A stretch of DNA of 64,000 bases from Lacrimispora algidixylanolytica (lineage in GTDB: Bacteria > Bacillota > Clostridia > Lachnospirales > Lachnospiraceae): positions 62,001-126,000 of the forward strand of contig NZ_MCIA01000014.1 in assembly GCF_003609635.1 (NCBI RefSeq). The letters run 5' to 3'. Positions 9,119-18,734 of the stretch are shown in pieces. The notes under the pieces were generated by a model. The model had not been told where the DNA came from and did no database searches. It worked only from the letters and a program-made list of their open reading frames with translations. A program made the position numbers and the translations under genes. The first letter of the stretch is position 1. Each line of letters starts with the position of its first letter.

Positions 9119-11589
9119 TATTTATCCCTTCCTGTAACAGTAAGCATTGGCAGTGTTATATACCAGTTTTTCCCTTCCGTATCATCACATACGTATTTTA
9201 CGGTCAGGGTATTACCTGGTGACAGATAAGGAGTCAGCTCCCCAGCAGAATAAACCGTTTTTCCAGAATCCATAACATCATAATTTCCTGTGTCATGATT
9301 ATAGAAATAAATATCTCCCTTGAACAAATTAATATAGGAAACATTTTCGTTGTTTGAAAAGTCTCCGGAAGGGTTTTCAAATTCTAGTTTTTCCACTTCA
9401 AGGTCATTTCCAAGGGAATATTCAAGAGCTACCGGATCCACTGCATAAATCGCATTGGAATCGGAGTAATATTGTCCACTGACTACAGTAGGTGATTTAA
9501 TGAGAGCTGAATGGGAAACCCTGCCCGCCATTCTTGTATTTACATCAATGGTTGAAGTAAACATAGACATTCCAAAAGTCTCAAAATTCCCCTTAGACAA
9601 AAACTGGCTGTCTGACTGACTTTTGCTAAAAGCCACGATTCTGGCTTCCTGATTATACACGGAAGAATACTTATCCATATAAAAACTTAAAATATTAGTT
9701 CTTGAAAGTGCCAGCATATACGCAGGATCATTAATATCTGCCTTCGGATACAGATAGCTTCCCGTCACTCTAGCAGATACAATAAAGGAGCTATTCAAAG
9801 GATAATTGACCACCGATGCGCCCTTTAGATTCACGGTCTCACCGGGCTTTAATTCGTCAAGCACAATCATCTTCCCATACATAAGAATTCCCACTTTTTC
9901 CACTGGAAATGGGTATTCGTTAGTCACAGTCCCGTATACCAATCCATCTGTCAACGTAATATCTCCAAGCAATCCTCTATGGTCCTTGTTGGAAGTTCTT
10001 TTTTGCATAGAGAAATATTTAGGAGTAAATGCAGCTGCATTTTGAAGAGAAACCTTGGTTTCTTCCTTGCCATATCCTACCCTTACCTTATAATCTTCAT
10101 CTCCCACAAACTTGGGTACAGGTTCCATCTCGTAGTTGTTGCTCCTTGTAATGGGAAGGATCTCATAAGAGGGATCTAATGAAATGGTATAAGCTTTGTT
10201 ATAAGGCGTTCTCATATTAATATAAGTATACTCATCCACATAATTTTCTGTGGAATCCAATATGGTGGCATAGGTAAAGAAGGTGTCCTTAAACCGGGTC
10301 TTTATTCCCATCAAATAGATAATAGCCGTAAAGATAAAGGAAACCACCACCACTGCGGTGCGATAATATCCCCTTTTCTCTTTCTTTTTTAAATAGAGAT
10401 AAATACCAGGCCCTAACAAAATAATATAAGCCAGTATAAGAACGATATAAAATGACAGTCTAGGAAGCTTATCTACATTCCCTGTATTGAGCATATTCTG
10501 AACGGACCAAAACTGACCGGAGTTACCACTGTATAAAAAGGAAGATAAGTTGCTTAATTTTGTATCCCCAATCAGGGCTGTGAAAAGCTTATCTACATAG
10601 GACCTGTGTGTCTCACAAAAGGTGGCAATATCTGCAAAATCATAGGCAGCAACTCCCACGCTTCCCTTTCCTTTGGATACAGAGCTAAGAACGGAGAACT
10701 GGTCATTGGAAAGAACTCCAGTACCGCCCTTTAAAGAAATATCCGCACACACAAGGCTTAAAAAGGAATCTCCAGGGCCGTTGGTGGAGTATTCCACTCC
10801 CATATCCACTGACCGTTCTGCAGGAGGCATATAGGACTCTTCCAGAAGCTCTGACCGGAAGGCATAGAGAGTTTCATCGACTCTTGCTCCTGTGCCAAGA
10901 AGAAGCGTTCCGCCTCCCTTAACCCACTCCCAGATTGCTGACATCTGTTCTTTGGAGAGCACTTTGGTATCGTAATCTGATATGACCAAAACATCAAGAA
11001 TATCAAGTCCAATGACGTGATCTGGCATCTTTTCTGTCTTCATGTTAAACGTCTTAATACGAACGGAACTATAGTTAACCCCGACTCCATCTAGATAAGA
11101 CATCTTTTCAGGGTTATCGGATAAAATCCCGACTAAAAGCTCTGCTGTTTCAGGGGTAGCATTGGTTTTGAGTCGTTTTCGAAGTAGCTCGGTTCCGTTT
11201 TTGTCCAAGAGCTTTACATAAAGGGTATCTGCTCTACCTGCCGGAGTATCAAAGGATTGATCAAGTACTTCCTTTGCATCTAAGGAAACCGGATAGTCAT
11301 ACTGATAAATATCATAATCCGATTCCATAGCTTCTATACGAATTGTGCCGGAGAAGGGAGTATTAATACTACTCTTTAAGGTTACGTTTACAGGTACAAA
11401 ACGTCCGGTTTTCGTATTTCCATCGTATCCAAAGGAAACATCCATGGAAATCCCTGCTTCGGAAACCGTATTATATTCATTTTCCTGCGCGTTGGCATCC
11501 GTTGCGTTCATGCCGAAAACAGGCAGCTTTATGCTGCCTGCTATCATAAGCGCTATGGAACAAACCAGGAATACTTTTCTAATATTCAT
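9118..11589 (-). CDS. Exported membrane protein with gatase-like domain, ABC-associated (GldG-like)
   Basis: 823 residues. A signal peptide (1-26) is followed by an immunoglobulin-like region, then an alpha/beta segment reading LDVLVISDYDTKVLSKEQ and WVKGGGTLLLGTGARV. That pattern is the glutamine-amidotransferase-like fold used in GldG and related partners. Two membrane spans follow (about 380-402 and 412-430), and the C-terminal half is a large beta-rich extracytoplasmic part. It lies six bases after the histidine kinase and one base into the ABC ATPase. It is probably the extracellular partner of this transporter and may serve as an input for the kinase; both points are inference. Confidence 0.7.
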   Translation of the reverse strand: MNIRKVFLVCSIALMIAGSIKLPVFGMNATDANAQENEYNTVSEAGISMDVSFGYDGNTKTGRFVPVNVTLKSSINTPFSGTIRIEAMESDYDIYQYDYPVSLDAKEVLDQSFDTPAGRADTLYVKLLDKNGTELLRKRLKTNATPETAELLVGILSDNPEKMSYLDGVGVNYSSVRIKTFNMKTEKMPDHVIGLDILDVLVISDYDTKVLSKEQMSAIWEWVKGGGTLLLGTGARVDETLYAFRSELLEESYMPPAERSVDMGVEYSTNGPGDSFLSLVCADISLKGGTGVLSNDQFSVLSSVSKGKGSVGVAAYDFADIATFCETHRSYVDKLFTALIGDTKLSNLSSFLYSGNSGQFWSVQNMLNTGNVDKLPRLSFYIVLILAYIILLGPGIYLYLKKKEKRGYYRTAVVVVSFIFTAIIYLMGIKTRFKDTFFTYATILDSTENYVDEYTYINMRTPYNKAYTISLDPSYEILPITRSNNYEMEPVPKFVGDEDYKVRVGYGKEETKVSLQNAAAFTPKYFSMQKRTSNKDHRGLLGDITLTDGLVYGTVTNEYPFPVEKVGILMYGKMIVLDELKPGETVNLKGASVVNYPLNSSFIVSARVTGSYLYPKADINDPAYMLALSRTNILSFYMDKYSSVYNQEARIVAFSKSQSDSQFLSKGNFETFGMSMFTSTIDVNTRMAGRVSHSALIKSPTVVSGQYYSDSNAIYAVDPVALEYSLGNDLEVEKLEFENPSGDFSNNENVSYINLFKGDIYFYNHDTGNYDVMDSGKTVYSAGELTPYLSPGNTLTVKYVCDDTEGKNWYITLPMLTVTGRDK

Positions 11590-11595
11590 CCTGTC

Positions 11596-12732
11596 TCATC
11601 CTATCTTTCCAAAATTCTCTTTGTTCACATCGAATTCTACTTTTAGCTTCACTGTAAAAACGGTACCAGATAAATCACTGGTCACATCTATGACTCCGCC
11701 GTGAACATCCACGATGTTCTTTGCGATGGCAAGCCCTAGTCCGGTTCCTCCAGTATCCGTGGAACGGGACTGCTCCACCCGGTAAAACTTATTAAAGATT
11801 AATGGCAACTCATCCGCAGGAATCACATAACCGTAATTGACTACAGATATGGTTACCTGTTCCTCATTTCCATTGACCTTTACTAAAATCCGTTTCCCGT
11901 CGGCTCCGTATTTGATGGCATTGTTAATGAGATTGTCAAACAGGCGCGCCAAAAGATTGCCATCAGCTAAGATGACCATAGCCGGGACATTACTTTGTAG
12001 CTCATAGGATAAGTTCTTATCCACAAAGCTGGGATAAAACTCTTCTAAAAGCTGACTTAAAAGCTTCATCACATCCACTTTTGCTACGTGCATGGACATC
12101 TTTCCGTAGTTTAACTTTGTAAATCCAAAAAGATCTTCAATGAGCTTTTCCAATCTTTTTGTCTTCACATATGCGATTCCTATGTACTTCTTTTGAACCT
12201 CCAAATCAAGTTTCGTCTCACCAGAAAGAAGTTCCAGATACCCGGTTATGGAAGTTAAGGGAGTCCTTAGGTCATGAGCAATGTTGGTAATCAACTCATT
12301 CTTGGTCCGCTCCGCTTCCCTCTCCTTATCCATGAGCTCCTTTAGATCTCCTACCATCTTATTTAAACTGGCAGCCATGACAGAAAATTCATCATCCCCT
12401 TCAATATCCACCGTGATGTTTAGATCTCCTTCAGAAATACTGTGCATAGCGTCGGATATTTTGGCAATGTATCGCATGGAACTTTCCTGCAAAAGAAGAA
12501 AGGTAACCGTAAAAATACCGATTCCAAATACAACATAAATAAGAATCACTACGGCATCAAACGTGGTAAGAAGCTCCACGAATGCATTGTCCCTATCTGT
12601 GTTTTTCATATAGGATGCAATCAATGAGATATTGGTTACAAGAAAAAGTTCTATGAGGACCGTAACCACCGCACTGTAAAAAATGTTGGCTACGACCCTT
12701 GTATGGAACCGGCGATTGATGTCACTTTTCAA
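11596..12732 (-). CDS. Sensor histidine kinase (VanS/PhoR type)
   Basis: 378 residues. Two membrane spans (about 13-40 and 58-82) enclose a very short outer loop of about 20 residues. HAMP (about 83-135) is followed by the HisKA box with phospho-acceptor H153 in NIAHDLRTPLTS, and by a HATPase_c domain (NNAIKYG, DTGGTGLGLAIAKN). The start is TTG at 12732, with TAGGA nearby; it overlaps the regulator stop by 11 bases and leaves the first span intact. The short outer loop suggests it senses something within or at the membrane, or a partner protein such as the ABC system downstream, as in BceS-type kinases. That last point is inference. Confidence 0.93.
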   Translation of the reverse strand: MKSDINRRFHTRVVANIFYSAVVTVLIELFLVTNISLIASYMKNTDRDNAFVELLTTFDAVVILIYVVFGIGIFTVTFLLLQESSMRYIAKISDAMHSISEGDLNITVDIEGDDEFSVMAASLNKMVGDLKELMDKEREAERTKNELITNIAHDLRTPLTSITGYLELLSGETKLDLEVQKKYIGIAYVKTKRLEKLIEDLFGFTKLNYGKMSMHVAKVDVMKLLSQLLEEFYPSFVDKNLSYELQSNVPAMVILADGNLLARLFDNLINNAIKYGADGKRILVKVNGNEEQVTISVVNYGYVIPADELPLIFNKFYRVEQSRSTDTGGTGLGLAIAKNIVDVHGGVIDVTSDLSGTVFTVKLKVEFDVNKENFGKIG

Positions 12733-13429
12733 TTTTGTATCCTACCCCCCAAACAGTGGTAATGATCTTGTTCTGTCTGGTGTCTTCCTTCATCTTGCCT
12801 CTCAGACGCCTAATATGTACCATTACTGTGTTGTTGGCTTCGTATACCTTCTCATTCCACACCTTTTCAAAAATCTCATCGGTACTGAACACTTTTCCTG
12901 GATTGGAAGCCAGCAAATAGAGTATGTCGAATTCAATTGGGGTGAGTTTAACCTCTTCTCCGTAAACAGTGACCTTATGATTGTCTTTATTAATAGTCAG
13001 CCCTCTGATGGCAATTTCATTCTTTGCCGCTTCATTGGCTGAGCTGTTGGGGTTTAGCTGAGTATAACGACGTAGCTGAGATTTCACACGTGCCGTCAAT
13101 TCCAAAGGATTAAAAGGCTTTGTAACGTAATCGTCTGCTCCGGTTCCCAGACCAAGTATCTTATCTAAATCGGTTGATTTGGCACTGAGCATAATAATGG
13201 GTATATTATTCGTCTCTCGTATCTTCCTGCACATGGATAGCCCATCCATTCCAGGCATCATGATATCTAAAAGGACTAGTTGGATCTGATGTTTTTCAAG
13301 TATCTCAAGACCCTCCTCTGCGTGGTTTGCCTTATATACTTTATATCCATCGCTGACCAGATAAATTTCAACTAGTTCTGCAATTTCTTTCTCATCATCC
13401 ACGACCAGTACGTTTATTGTTTCGGACAT
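12722..13429 (-). CDS. OmpR-family response regulator
   Basis: 235 residues. The receiver domain has acidic pocket D11/D12, phospho-acceptor D55 in LLDIMMPGMDG, and the conserved lysine in YVTKPFNPLEL. A winged-helix DNA-binding domain follows (VKLTPIEFDILYLL, VWGVGYKIE). It opens the operon that continues with the kinase, the 823-aa protein, the ABC ATPase, the permease and probably nfo. GGGAGG lies seven bases before the ATG. A TGGTAAAAT extended -10 sits about 70 bases upstream (near 13,500). Confidence 0.95.
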   Translation of the reverse strand: MSETINVLVVDDEKEIAELVEIYLVSDGYKVYKANHAEEGLEILEKHQIQLVLLDIMMPGMDGLSMCRKIRETNNIPIIMLSAKSTDLDKILGLGTGADDYVTKPFNPLELTARVKSQLRRYTQLNPNSSANEAAKNEIAIRGLTINKDNHKVTVYGEEVKLTPIEFDILYLLASNPGKVFSTDEIFEKVWNEKVYEANNTVMVHIRRLRGKMKEDTRQNKIITTVWGVGYKIEK

Positions 13430-13534
13430 GAAAAATACCTCCCTTGTCTTTATGTAAGCGGCTCTTCGTTTTTCACAGAAAAGCCTGCATTCATTTTACC
13501 ACAAGAAAGGTATCTTTGCCTTACTATTTTCTTA

Positions 13535-13565
13535 CAAAAAACCTATAAAACGGTAATTATAGGTT
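13535..13565 (-). terminator. Intrinsic terminator after ppk1
   Basis: Minus-strand hairpin: AACCTATA (13565-13558) pairs with TATAGGTT (13547-13540), followed by a T-run. It lies 12 bases after the ppk1 stop and upstream of the response-regulator promoter region. Confidence 0.75.
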
Positions 13566-13576
13566 AAGCTTACCAT

Positions 13577-15718
13577 TTAATTATGACTCTCTGTGGGGAT
13601 AAATACCCGGTTTGCTTGAGGGTTTAATTTCTTAAGTTCATCTTTAACCGCAAGCTTTGCTTCTTCGCAAAATTCCTCCTGGCTGTTTCTTTGGATACGG
13701 CCTCTTCGGTCAGGTTTTTCATAAGTTCCATCCGGTAACAAGATATGGGCTTTTACATTATCTTCTATTTGTAATTTAAGGACATCGCAGATCCGTTCCT
13801 TTAAATCCTCATCCTCTACCGGGAACATGATTTCCACCCGTTTATCTAAATTTCTTGGCATCCAGTCGGCGCTACCTAAGTATAACTCTGTACTGCCATC
13901 GTTTTCAAAATAGAATATCCTGGCATGTTCCAAGAAATTACCGATGATGGAGTGGACGGAAATATTCTCACTTAATCCAGGGACCCCTGCTTTTAAGCTA
14001 CAGACTCCACGAACGATAAGTTGGATCTTCACTCCGGAGCAGGACGCCTCATAAAGAGCGACAATGATATCCTTGTCGCAAAGGGAATTCATCTTAGCGA
14101 TGATATGAGCCGATTTGCCCACCTTGGCATTCTTTGTCTCCCGCCGAATCATCTTTAGGAATCTCGCTCTGAGCCAAATGGGAGCTACCACCAGCTTATT
14201 CCATTGTAGAGGCTCGGAATAACCAGACAGCATATTAAATACGGCTGTGGCATCTTCTCCGATTTGGGGATTGCAGGTCATAAGGCCAAAATCCGTATAA
14301 AGCTTTGCTGTGGAATCGTTATAATTTCCGGTTCCCAAGTGGACGTAGCGACGGATTCCATCCTCTTCTCTTCGGACCACCAGGGTGATCTTTGAATGAG
14401 TCTTTAAGCCCACGAGTCCGTAGATTACATGACAGCCTGCTTTTTCAAGCATCTTTGCCCAGTTGATGTTGTTCTCTTCGTCAAAACGAGCCTTTAATTC
14501 TACCAGTACCGATACCTGTTTCCGGTTATCGGCAGCCTCCGCCAAAGCAGCAATGATGGGAGAATTTCCACTGACACGGTACAACGTCTGTTTGATTGCC
14601 AGAACCTCAGGATCCTTTGCGGCAGTTTTTACGAAATCCACTACAGGGTCAAAGCTTTCATAAGGATGGTGAAGTAAGATATCTCCCTTTCGAATATTCG
14701 TGAAGATGTCTTCCTCGTTCATAAACTCCGGCACCTGCTGGGGAATATAAGGGATGGCTTTTAAATGGTCGAATCCTTTTAATCCATACATCTTCATTAA
14801 GAAGGTAAGATCAAGAGGGCCCCCAATTAGAAAGATATCACTAGAACTGATGCTAAGTTCCCGCTTTAATATCTTTAACAGGCTCTTATCAATCTTTTCT
14901 TCTACCTCCAGACGGATTGCTTCTCCCCACTGTCTCTTCTTTAACTGCTTTTGAATCTCTTCCAGAAGATCCACCGCTTCCTCTTCATCTAGGGTTAAAT
15001 CCGCATTTCTCATGACGCGAAACGGGCTGGCAGTGACTACATGATAATTAAGAAACAGACTTCCAATATTGCGTTCGATGATTTGTTCCAGTAATATAAC
15101 CTTTTGCCCTTCCCCTTTCTTTCCAGGCAACTTAATCATTCTAGGAAGCACGCTTGGAACTTGTACCATGGCAAACTCCAATTCCTCTTCGCCACTTTTT
15201 TTCTTGAGAAGAGCGGCAATGTTTAAGGATTTATTGCGTATAAGTGGGAATGGTCTTGAGGAATCCACAGCCATTGGGGTAAGAACCGGATAAACGTCAC
15301 GTTCAAAATAGCTGTCCACAAATTGGCCTTCCTCCTCACTTAAATCTTCATGATTTAAAATAAAATGAAGTCCATTCTGTTTTAAGGAAGGAAGCAGGGA
15401 TCGATTGAAGGTGGAATACTGGAGAGCCACAAGCTCATGGGTTTTCTCACTGATTTTTTCTAGCTGCTCTCCTGGTTTTAAACCAGCAATATCTGGTTTT
15501 GTATATTTGGCATGAACCATATCCTTTAAGGAGGCTACACGGACCATGTAAAACTCATCTAAGTTGGAAGCGGTAATACTTAAAAATTTAAGCCGTTCAA
15601 ACAGAGGGATGCTTTTATCTCTTGCTTCTCCAAGTACCCGGTAGTCAAACTCGATCCAGCTCAGCTCCCGGTTAACATAATTATTTGGATTGCTATATAT
15701 TTCATTGATGTCTACCAT
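13577..15718 (-). CDS. ppk1: Polyphosphate kinase 1
   Basis: 713 residues, the usual PPK1 length. It reversibly transfers the gamma phosphate of ATP to polyphosphate. The N-terminal NRELSWIEFDYRVL is characteristic. The two catalytic histidines are visible 19 residues apart, in LKTHSKITLV (phospho-acceptor equivalent, about residue 440) and RYVHLGTGNYND (about 459). The ATG shares one base with the ppx stop, and AGGAGG precedes it, so ppx and ppk1 are translationally coupled. This pairs the making and the breakdown of polyphosphate in one operon. Confidence 0.96.
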   Translation of the reverse strand: MVDINEIYSNPNNYVNRELSWIEFDYRVLGEARDKSIPLFERLKFLSITASNLDEFYMVRVASLKDMVHAKYTKPDIAGLKPGEQLEKISEKTHELVALQYSTFNRSLLPSLKQNGLHFILNHEDLSEEEGQFVDSYFERDVYPVLTPMAVDSSRPFPLIRNKSLNIAALLKKKSGEEELEFAMVQVPSVLPRMIKLPGKKGEGQKVILLEQIIERNIGSLFLNYHVVTASPFRVMRNADLTLDEEEAVDLLEEIQKQLKKRQWGEAIRLEVEEKIDKSLLKILKRELSISSSDIFLIGGPLDLTFLMKMYGLKGFDHLKAIPYIPQQVPEFMNEEDIFTNIRKGDILLHHPYESFDPVVDFVKTAAKDPEVLAIKQTLYRVSGNSPIIAALAEAADNRKQVSVLVELKARFDEENNINWAKMLEKAGCHVIYGLVGLKTHSKITLVVRREEDGIRRYVHLGTGNYNDSTAKLYTDFGLMTCNPQIGEDATAVFNMLSGYSEPLQWNKLVVAPIWLRARFLKMIRRETKNAKVGKSAHIIAKMNSLCDKDIIVALYEASCSGVKIQLIVRGVCSLKAGVPGLSENISVHSIIGNFLEHARIFYFENDGSTELYLGSADWMPRNLDKRVEIMFPVEDEDLKERICDVLKLQIEDNVKAHILLPDGTYEKPDRRGRIQRNSQEEFCEEAKLAVKDELKKLNPQANRVFIPTESHN

Positions 15719-17286
15719 TAAGTCAACCTCCTCTTCTGCTTTAAGACTGGTCTGATTCCGAATATCTCTTCAAAGAAATCTGCCTTTTGGCTAAATGCCA
15801 CGGATTCTAAGGTGATATCCCCTTCATAAGAAGTGGTCACTAAAAGCTGCCCATTTTTCACATTCATACGGGAGTCTGATAGCTTCTGCTTATGGCTTCT
15901 GTCCATGGAATTTGCCAGCCTTAATATGGCGGTGAGCTTTGCCATTAATATGGTGATGTCCTCTTTGGATAATTCGCCTTTTGTATTGCGAAACAGCTCT
16001 TCATTTAAATGCATACGGCTGTAGTCAAATTCTACTCCGTTATACCGAACCACATTGGCTATGATCTCCCGTTCCATGTGGGACAATCCAATGATTTCTG
16101 TGGACATAATAATATTATAGGCGGATTCACTGGACTTTTTCATGGAAATAAACTTTCCACAGGCGTGAAGACAAGCGGCAATCTGAAGCAGCAGCCGTTC
16201 TCGCTTTCCCATGCCGTGGTATTTTTTCATACTGTCAAAGAGATCAAGCACATACTTTTCCATGATGGCGGTGTGAGGGCCGTGGCATTTGTATCGTTTC
16301 GCCATATTTCTGGAGGCGGCCAAAATATCTTCGGAAAAATCATGATGGAATTTAACTGCCTTTGTCTCCTCCGCATATTCCGCTGCGATGCTGTCACAAA
16401 GGCGAATGCCTGGAATCCAAAACATCTCGGCTCCGGTCAGTTCCAAAACGCGTTTATAAATAATTGCCGCAGGAACCAAGAGAGCCGCATACTCTGCATT
16501 GACTCCAAACCTTTCCTGAATCTGATCCACAGACATCTTCAACAGCTTTTCATAGAAACCTACATACTCTTCGGCCGTAATCCATTCAACTGCTTTTCCG
16601 CCGTTACTGCCTCTAGATAAGTATAGAATGCTTTCACCAACGCCAATTAAACTTTTGATCTGCCGATCTTTTATATATACCTTTCGAAAGGTGTATAGCT
16701 CGTTGTCTACCATCTCTTCGATCAGGGTATTTTGCATCTTTGTGCTGACTTGTACATCAGTCATCATTTCACGAATTCTTAATACTCCCAGCATGAGATT
16801 CTGAGTGGAAACTAAGGCATCTTTATCAAAGAGAGATACCTGCATGCTTCCAAAGCCTACATCAACAATGGCAGTTCCTTTTTCAATGATCTTGCTAAAT
16901 TCTGCGTCCTTTGATGCAATGGCCTTATAGCTGATAAACCGTTGCTCCGAATTGCTTATAATTTGTACCTCTATGCCGGTTCTGACACGAACCTGATCCA
17001 GAACAATCTGGTTGTTTTTTGCTTCCCGTAAGGCACTGGTGGCATAGGCCCGGTACCCAATCACCTTATACGACTGCATGATTCCAGCAAAATCCTTGAT
17101 TACATCGCACATCTCTTCCACCAGCTCATAGCTGATTTTTCCATTGTTGTAGGTATCTTTGCCAAGGGCGATAACATGGCGAACGTGATCGATCTTATTG
17201 ATTCCATTTTTGACAGATATCTCATAGATGCCTAGTTCCAGTTCAAACGACCCCACATCGATGGCAGCAAATAATTTGATTGCCAT
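15718..17286 (-). CDS. ppx: Exopolyphosphatase / pppGpp phosphohydrolase (Ppx/GppA)
   Basis: 522 residues. The N-terminal actin-like ATPase fold has AAIDVGSFELELGI and the second phosphate loop VDVGFGSMQVSLFD. The C-terminal half (about 310-520) is an HD-type helical domain, as in E. coli Ppx. It releases phosphate from polyphosphate ends or from pppGpp. In the first loop an F (GSFELELG) sits where many homologues have NSxR-like residues (GSNSVRL). This is a visible divergence that could affect phosphate binding. First gene of the ppx-ppk1 pair. Confidence 0.9.
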   Translation of the reverse strand: MAIKLFAAIDVGSFELELGIYEISVKNGINKIDHVRHVIALGKDTYNNGKISYELVEEMCDVIKDFAGIMQSYKVIGYRAYATSALREAKNNQIVLDQVRVRTGIEVQIISNSEQRFISYKAIASKDAEFSKIIEKGTAIVDVGFGSMQVSLFDKDALVSTQNLMLGVLRIREMMTDVQVSTKMQNTLIEEMVDNELYTFRKVYIKDRQIKSLIGVGESILYLSRGSNGGKAVEWITAEEYVGFYEKLLKMSVDQIQERFGVNAEYAALLVPAAIIYKRVLELTGAEMFWIPGIRLCDSIAAEYAEETKAVKFHHDFSEDILAASRNMAKRYKCHGPHTAIMEKYVLDLFDSMKKYHGMGKRERLLLQIAACLHACGKFISMKKSSESAYNIIMSTEIIGLSHMEREIIANVVRYNGVEFDYSRMHLNEELFRNTKGELSKEDITILMAKLTAILRLANSMDRSHKQKLSDSRMNVKNGQLLVTTSYEGDITLESVAFSQKADFFEEIFGIRPVLKQKRRLT

Positions 17287-17384
17287 ACTTGTCCTCCTTA
17301 CCGCCTAGTAGCAGGCGTTTGCTTCTATTTTACTCTATCCTTGGTATTTTTGTGTTAAATCCAGGTAAAATATTACAAAGTTTT

Positions 17385-18674
17385 TCAAGATTCTTCTTTT
17401 TTCCCCATGATGTTCGTAATGAACTGACTGGCCGTTCTTCCAGATAAACCTCCATGCTGTAATTCCCAGATATTTGCCTTTGCATAAAGCTCTTCCATTG
17501 GTATTCCAAGGTCAAAACGATCTGCCAATTCTTTTACAATATTTAAGAACTCTGTTTTATCTGGAGAGCCGTAGTAAATGGTAACTCCAAAACGGGCCAC
17601 CAGAGAAAGCTTTTCCTGGACGGTGTCATTATTATGTAATTCATCATCCAGTTCTTTCTTGTCACTGAATTTTTCCCGAATCAGATGACGGCGGTTTGAG
17701 GTGGCATAGATGAGCACATTGCCCGGTCTTATCCCAAGCCCTCCTTCAATGATTGCTTTTAAATACTTATATTCCAGCTCCGTGTCTTCAAAAGACAGAT
17801 CATCCATATAGATAATAAATTTATAATTGCGGTCTTTTAGCTGTTCCTGGAGTTTTGAAAGCATCTGGAACTGGTGCTTATAAACTTCTATGATTCGAAG
17901 GCCTCTGTCATAATATTCATTTAAAATTGCTTTGATGCTTGAAGACTTTCCGGTACCGCTGTCTCCAAATAAAAGAACGTTGTTAGCGGCCTTTCCCTGA
18001 ATAAAGGCTTCTGTATTTTCAATCAGCTTCTGCTTTTGGCGTTTGTACCCAATGATATGGGATAATCGTATTGGTTCGATGTTTGTGATGGGAAGAATGC
18101 TTGGTCCCATTCCTTCTTCGTTAATACGAAATGCCTTATTTAATGCAAACTTTCCTACTCCAAACTTGTGGTAGAATTCCGTGACTTGTTCTTTCAATTC
18201 CTGGACATCCGTAGAAGCTAAAAGTGAGACCGAAAGTAATAGAATTTGATCTCTAATCTGTTTATCATAGACTCCATTTCCTTCTTCCGGCGCCTGATAA
18301 TTTTTTAGAGCGGTCCAGATGCCGTAATCTGAGGAAGCGTCTAAGAGACTGATATCATATTGAAACAGTTCTCGGAATACGTTAAAATCGTGGGCAGCAA
18401 GCTCATTTAAGGTACCTTTGATTGGGCCAGTGATTTCACAGGCAGTGCTATAGGCGTTTTCATTGTCTACCAGGCATAATGTTAAAAAGCAATGCCAAAG
18501 ATTCCCACTTAACCCATAGTAAGCTGCCAGCTCAGTAAGTTTACCGGCCAAGGCATAGGAATCTGGCATCGCTTCTAATCTATTCTCTTTTGAACGAGTA
18601 AAAAGCATTGCAATCTGGTCAAAAAGCTCTCGAAATTCTAAATTCCGATAAAGAATTAATTCCTTGGATTTCAT
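17385..18674 (-). CDS. DUF815-family AAA ATPase
   Basis: 429 residues. The C-terminal half is a P-loop ATPase: Walker A LLFGDSGTGKSSS (about 236-248), Walker B FIIYMDDLSFED, an arginine-rich sensor region (SNRRHLIREKF) and the C-terminal GLSGRTASQF. This matches the DUF815 family, related to IstB/DnaC-type helicase-loader ATPases; function unknown. The N-terminal 200 residues are helical and lack known motifs. It seems to stand alone, about 60 bases after pheA, with no partner that explains its role. Confidence 0.85.
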   Translation of the reverse strand: MKSKELILYRNLEFRELFDQIAMLFTRSKENRLEAMPDSYALAGKLTELAAYYGLSGNLWHCFLTLCLVDNENAYSTACEITGPIKGTLNELAAHDFNVFRELFQYDISLLDASSDYGIWTALKNYQAPEEGNGVYDKQIRDQILLLSVSLLASTDVQELKEQVTEFYHKFGVGKFALNKAFRINEEGMGPSILPITNIEPIRLSHIIGYKRQKQKLIENTEAFIQGKAANNVLLFGDSGTGKSSSIKAILNEYYDRGLRIIEVYKHQFQMLSKLQEQLKDRNYKFIIYMDDLSFEDTELEYKYLKAIIEGGLGIRPGNVLIYATSNRRHLIREKFSDKKELDDELHNNDTVQEKLSLVARFGVTIYYGSPDKTEFLNIVKELADRFDLGIPMEELYAKANIWELQHGGLSGRTASQFITNIMGKKEES

Positions 18675-18734
18675 AATTTCCTCCTGATGTAAAGTTTAAG
18701 TCCGGTCTGAAACAGACCGAACTTATTATTAGAC

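Noticed and set aside
16009-16620. 203-codon plus-strand frame inside ppx
   Set aside because: It lies wholly antisense to a well-supported ppx gene, has no ribosome site and no protein-like motifs.
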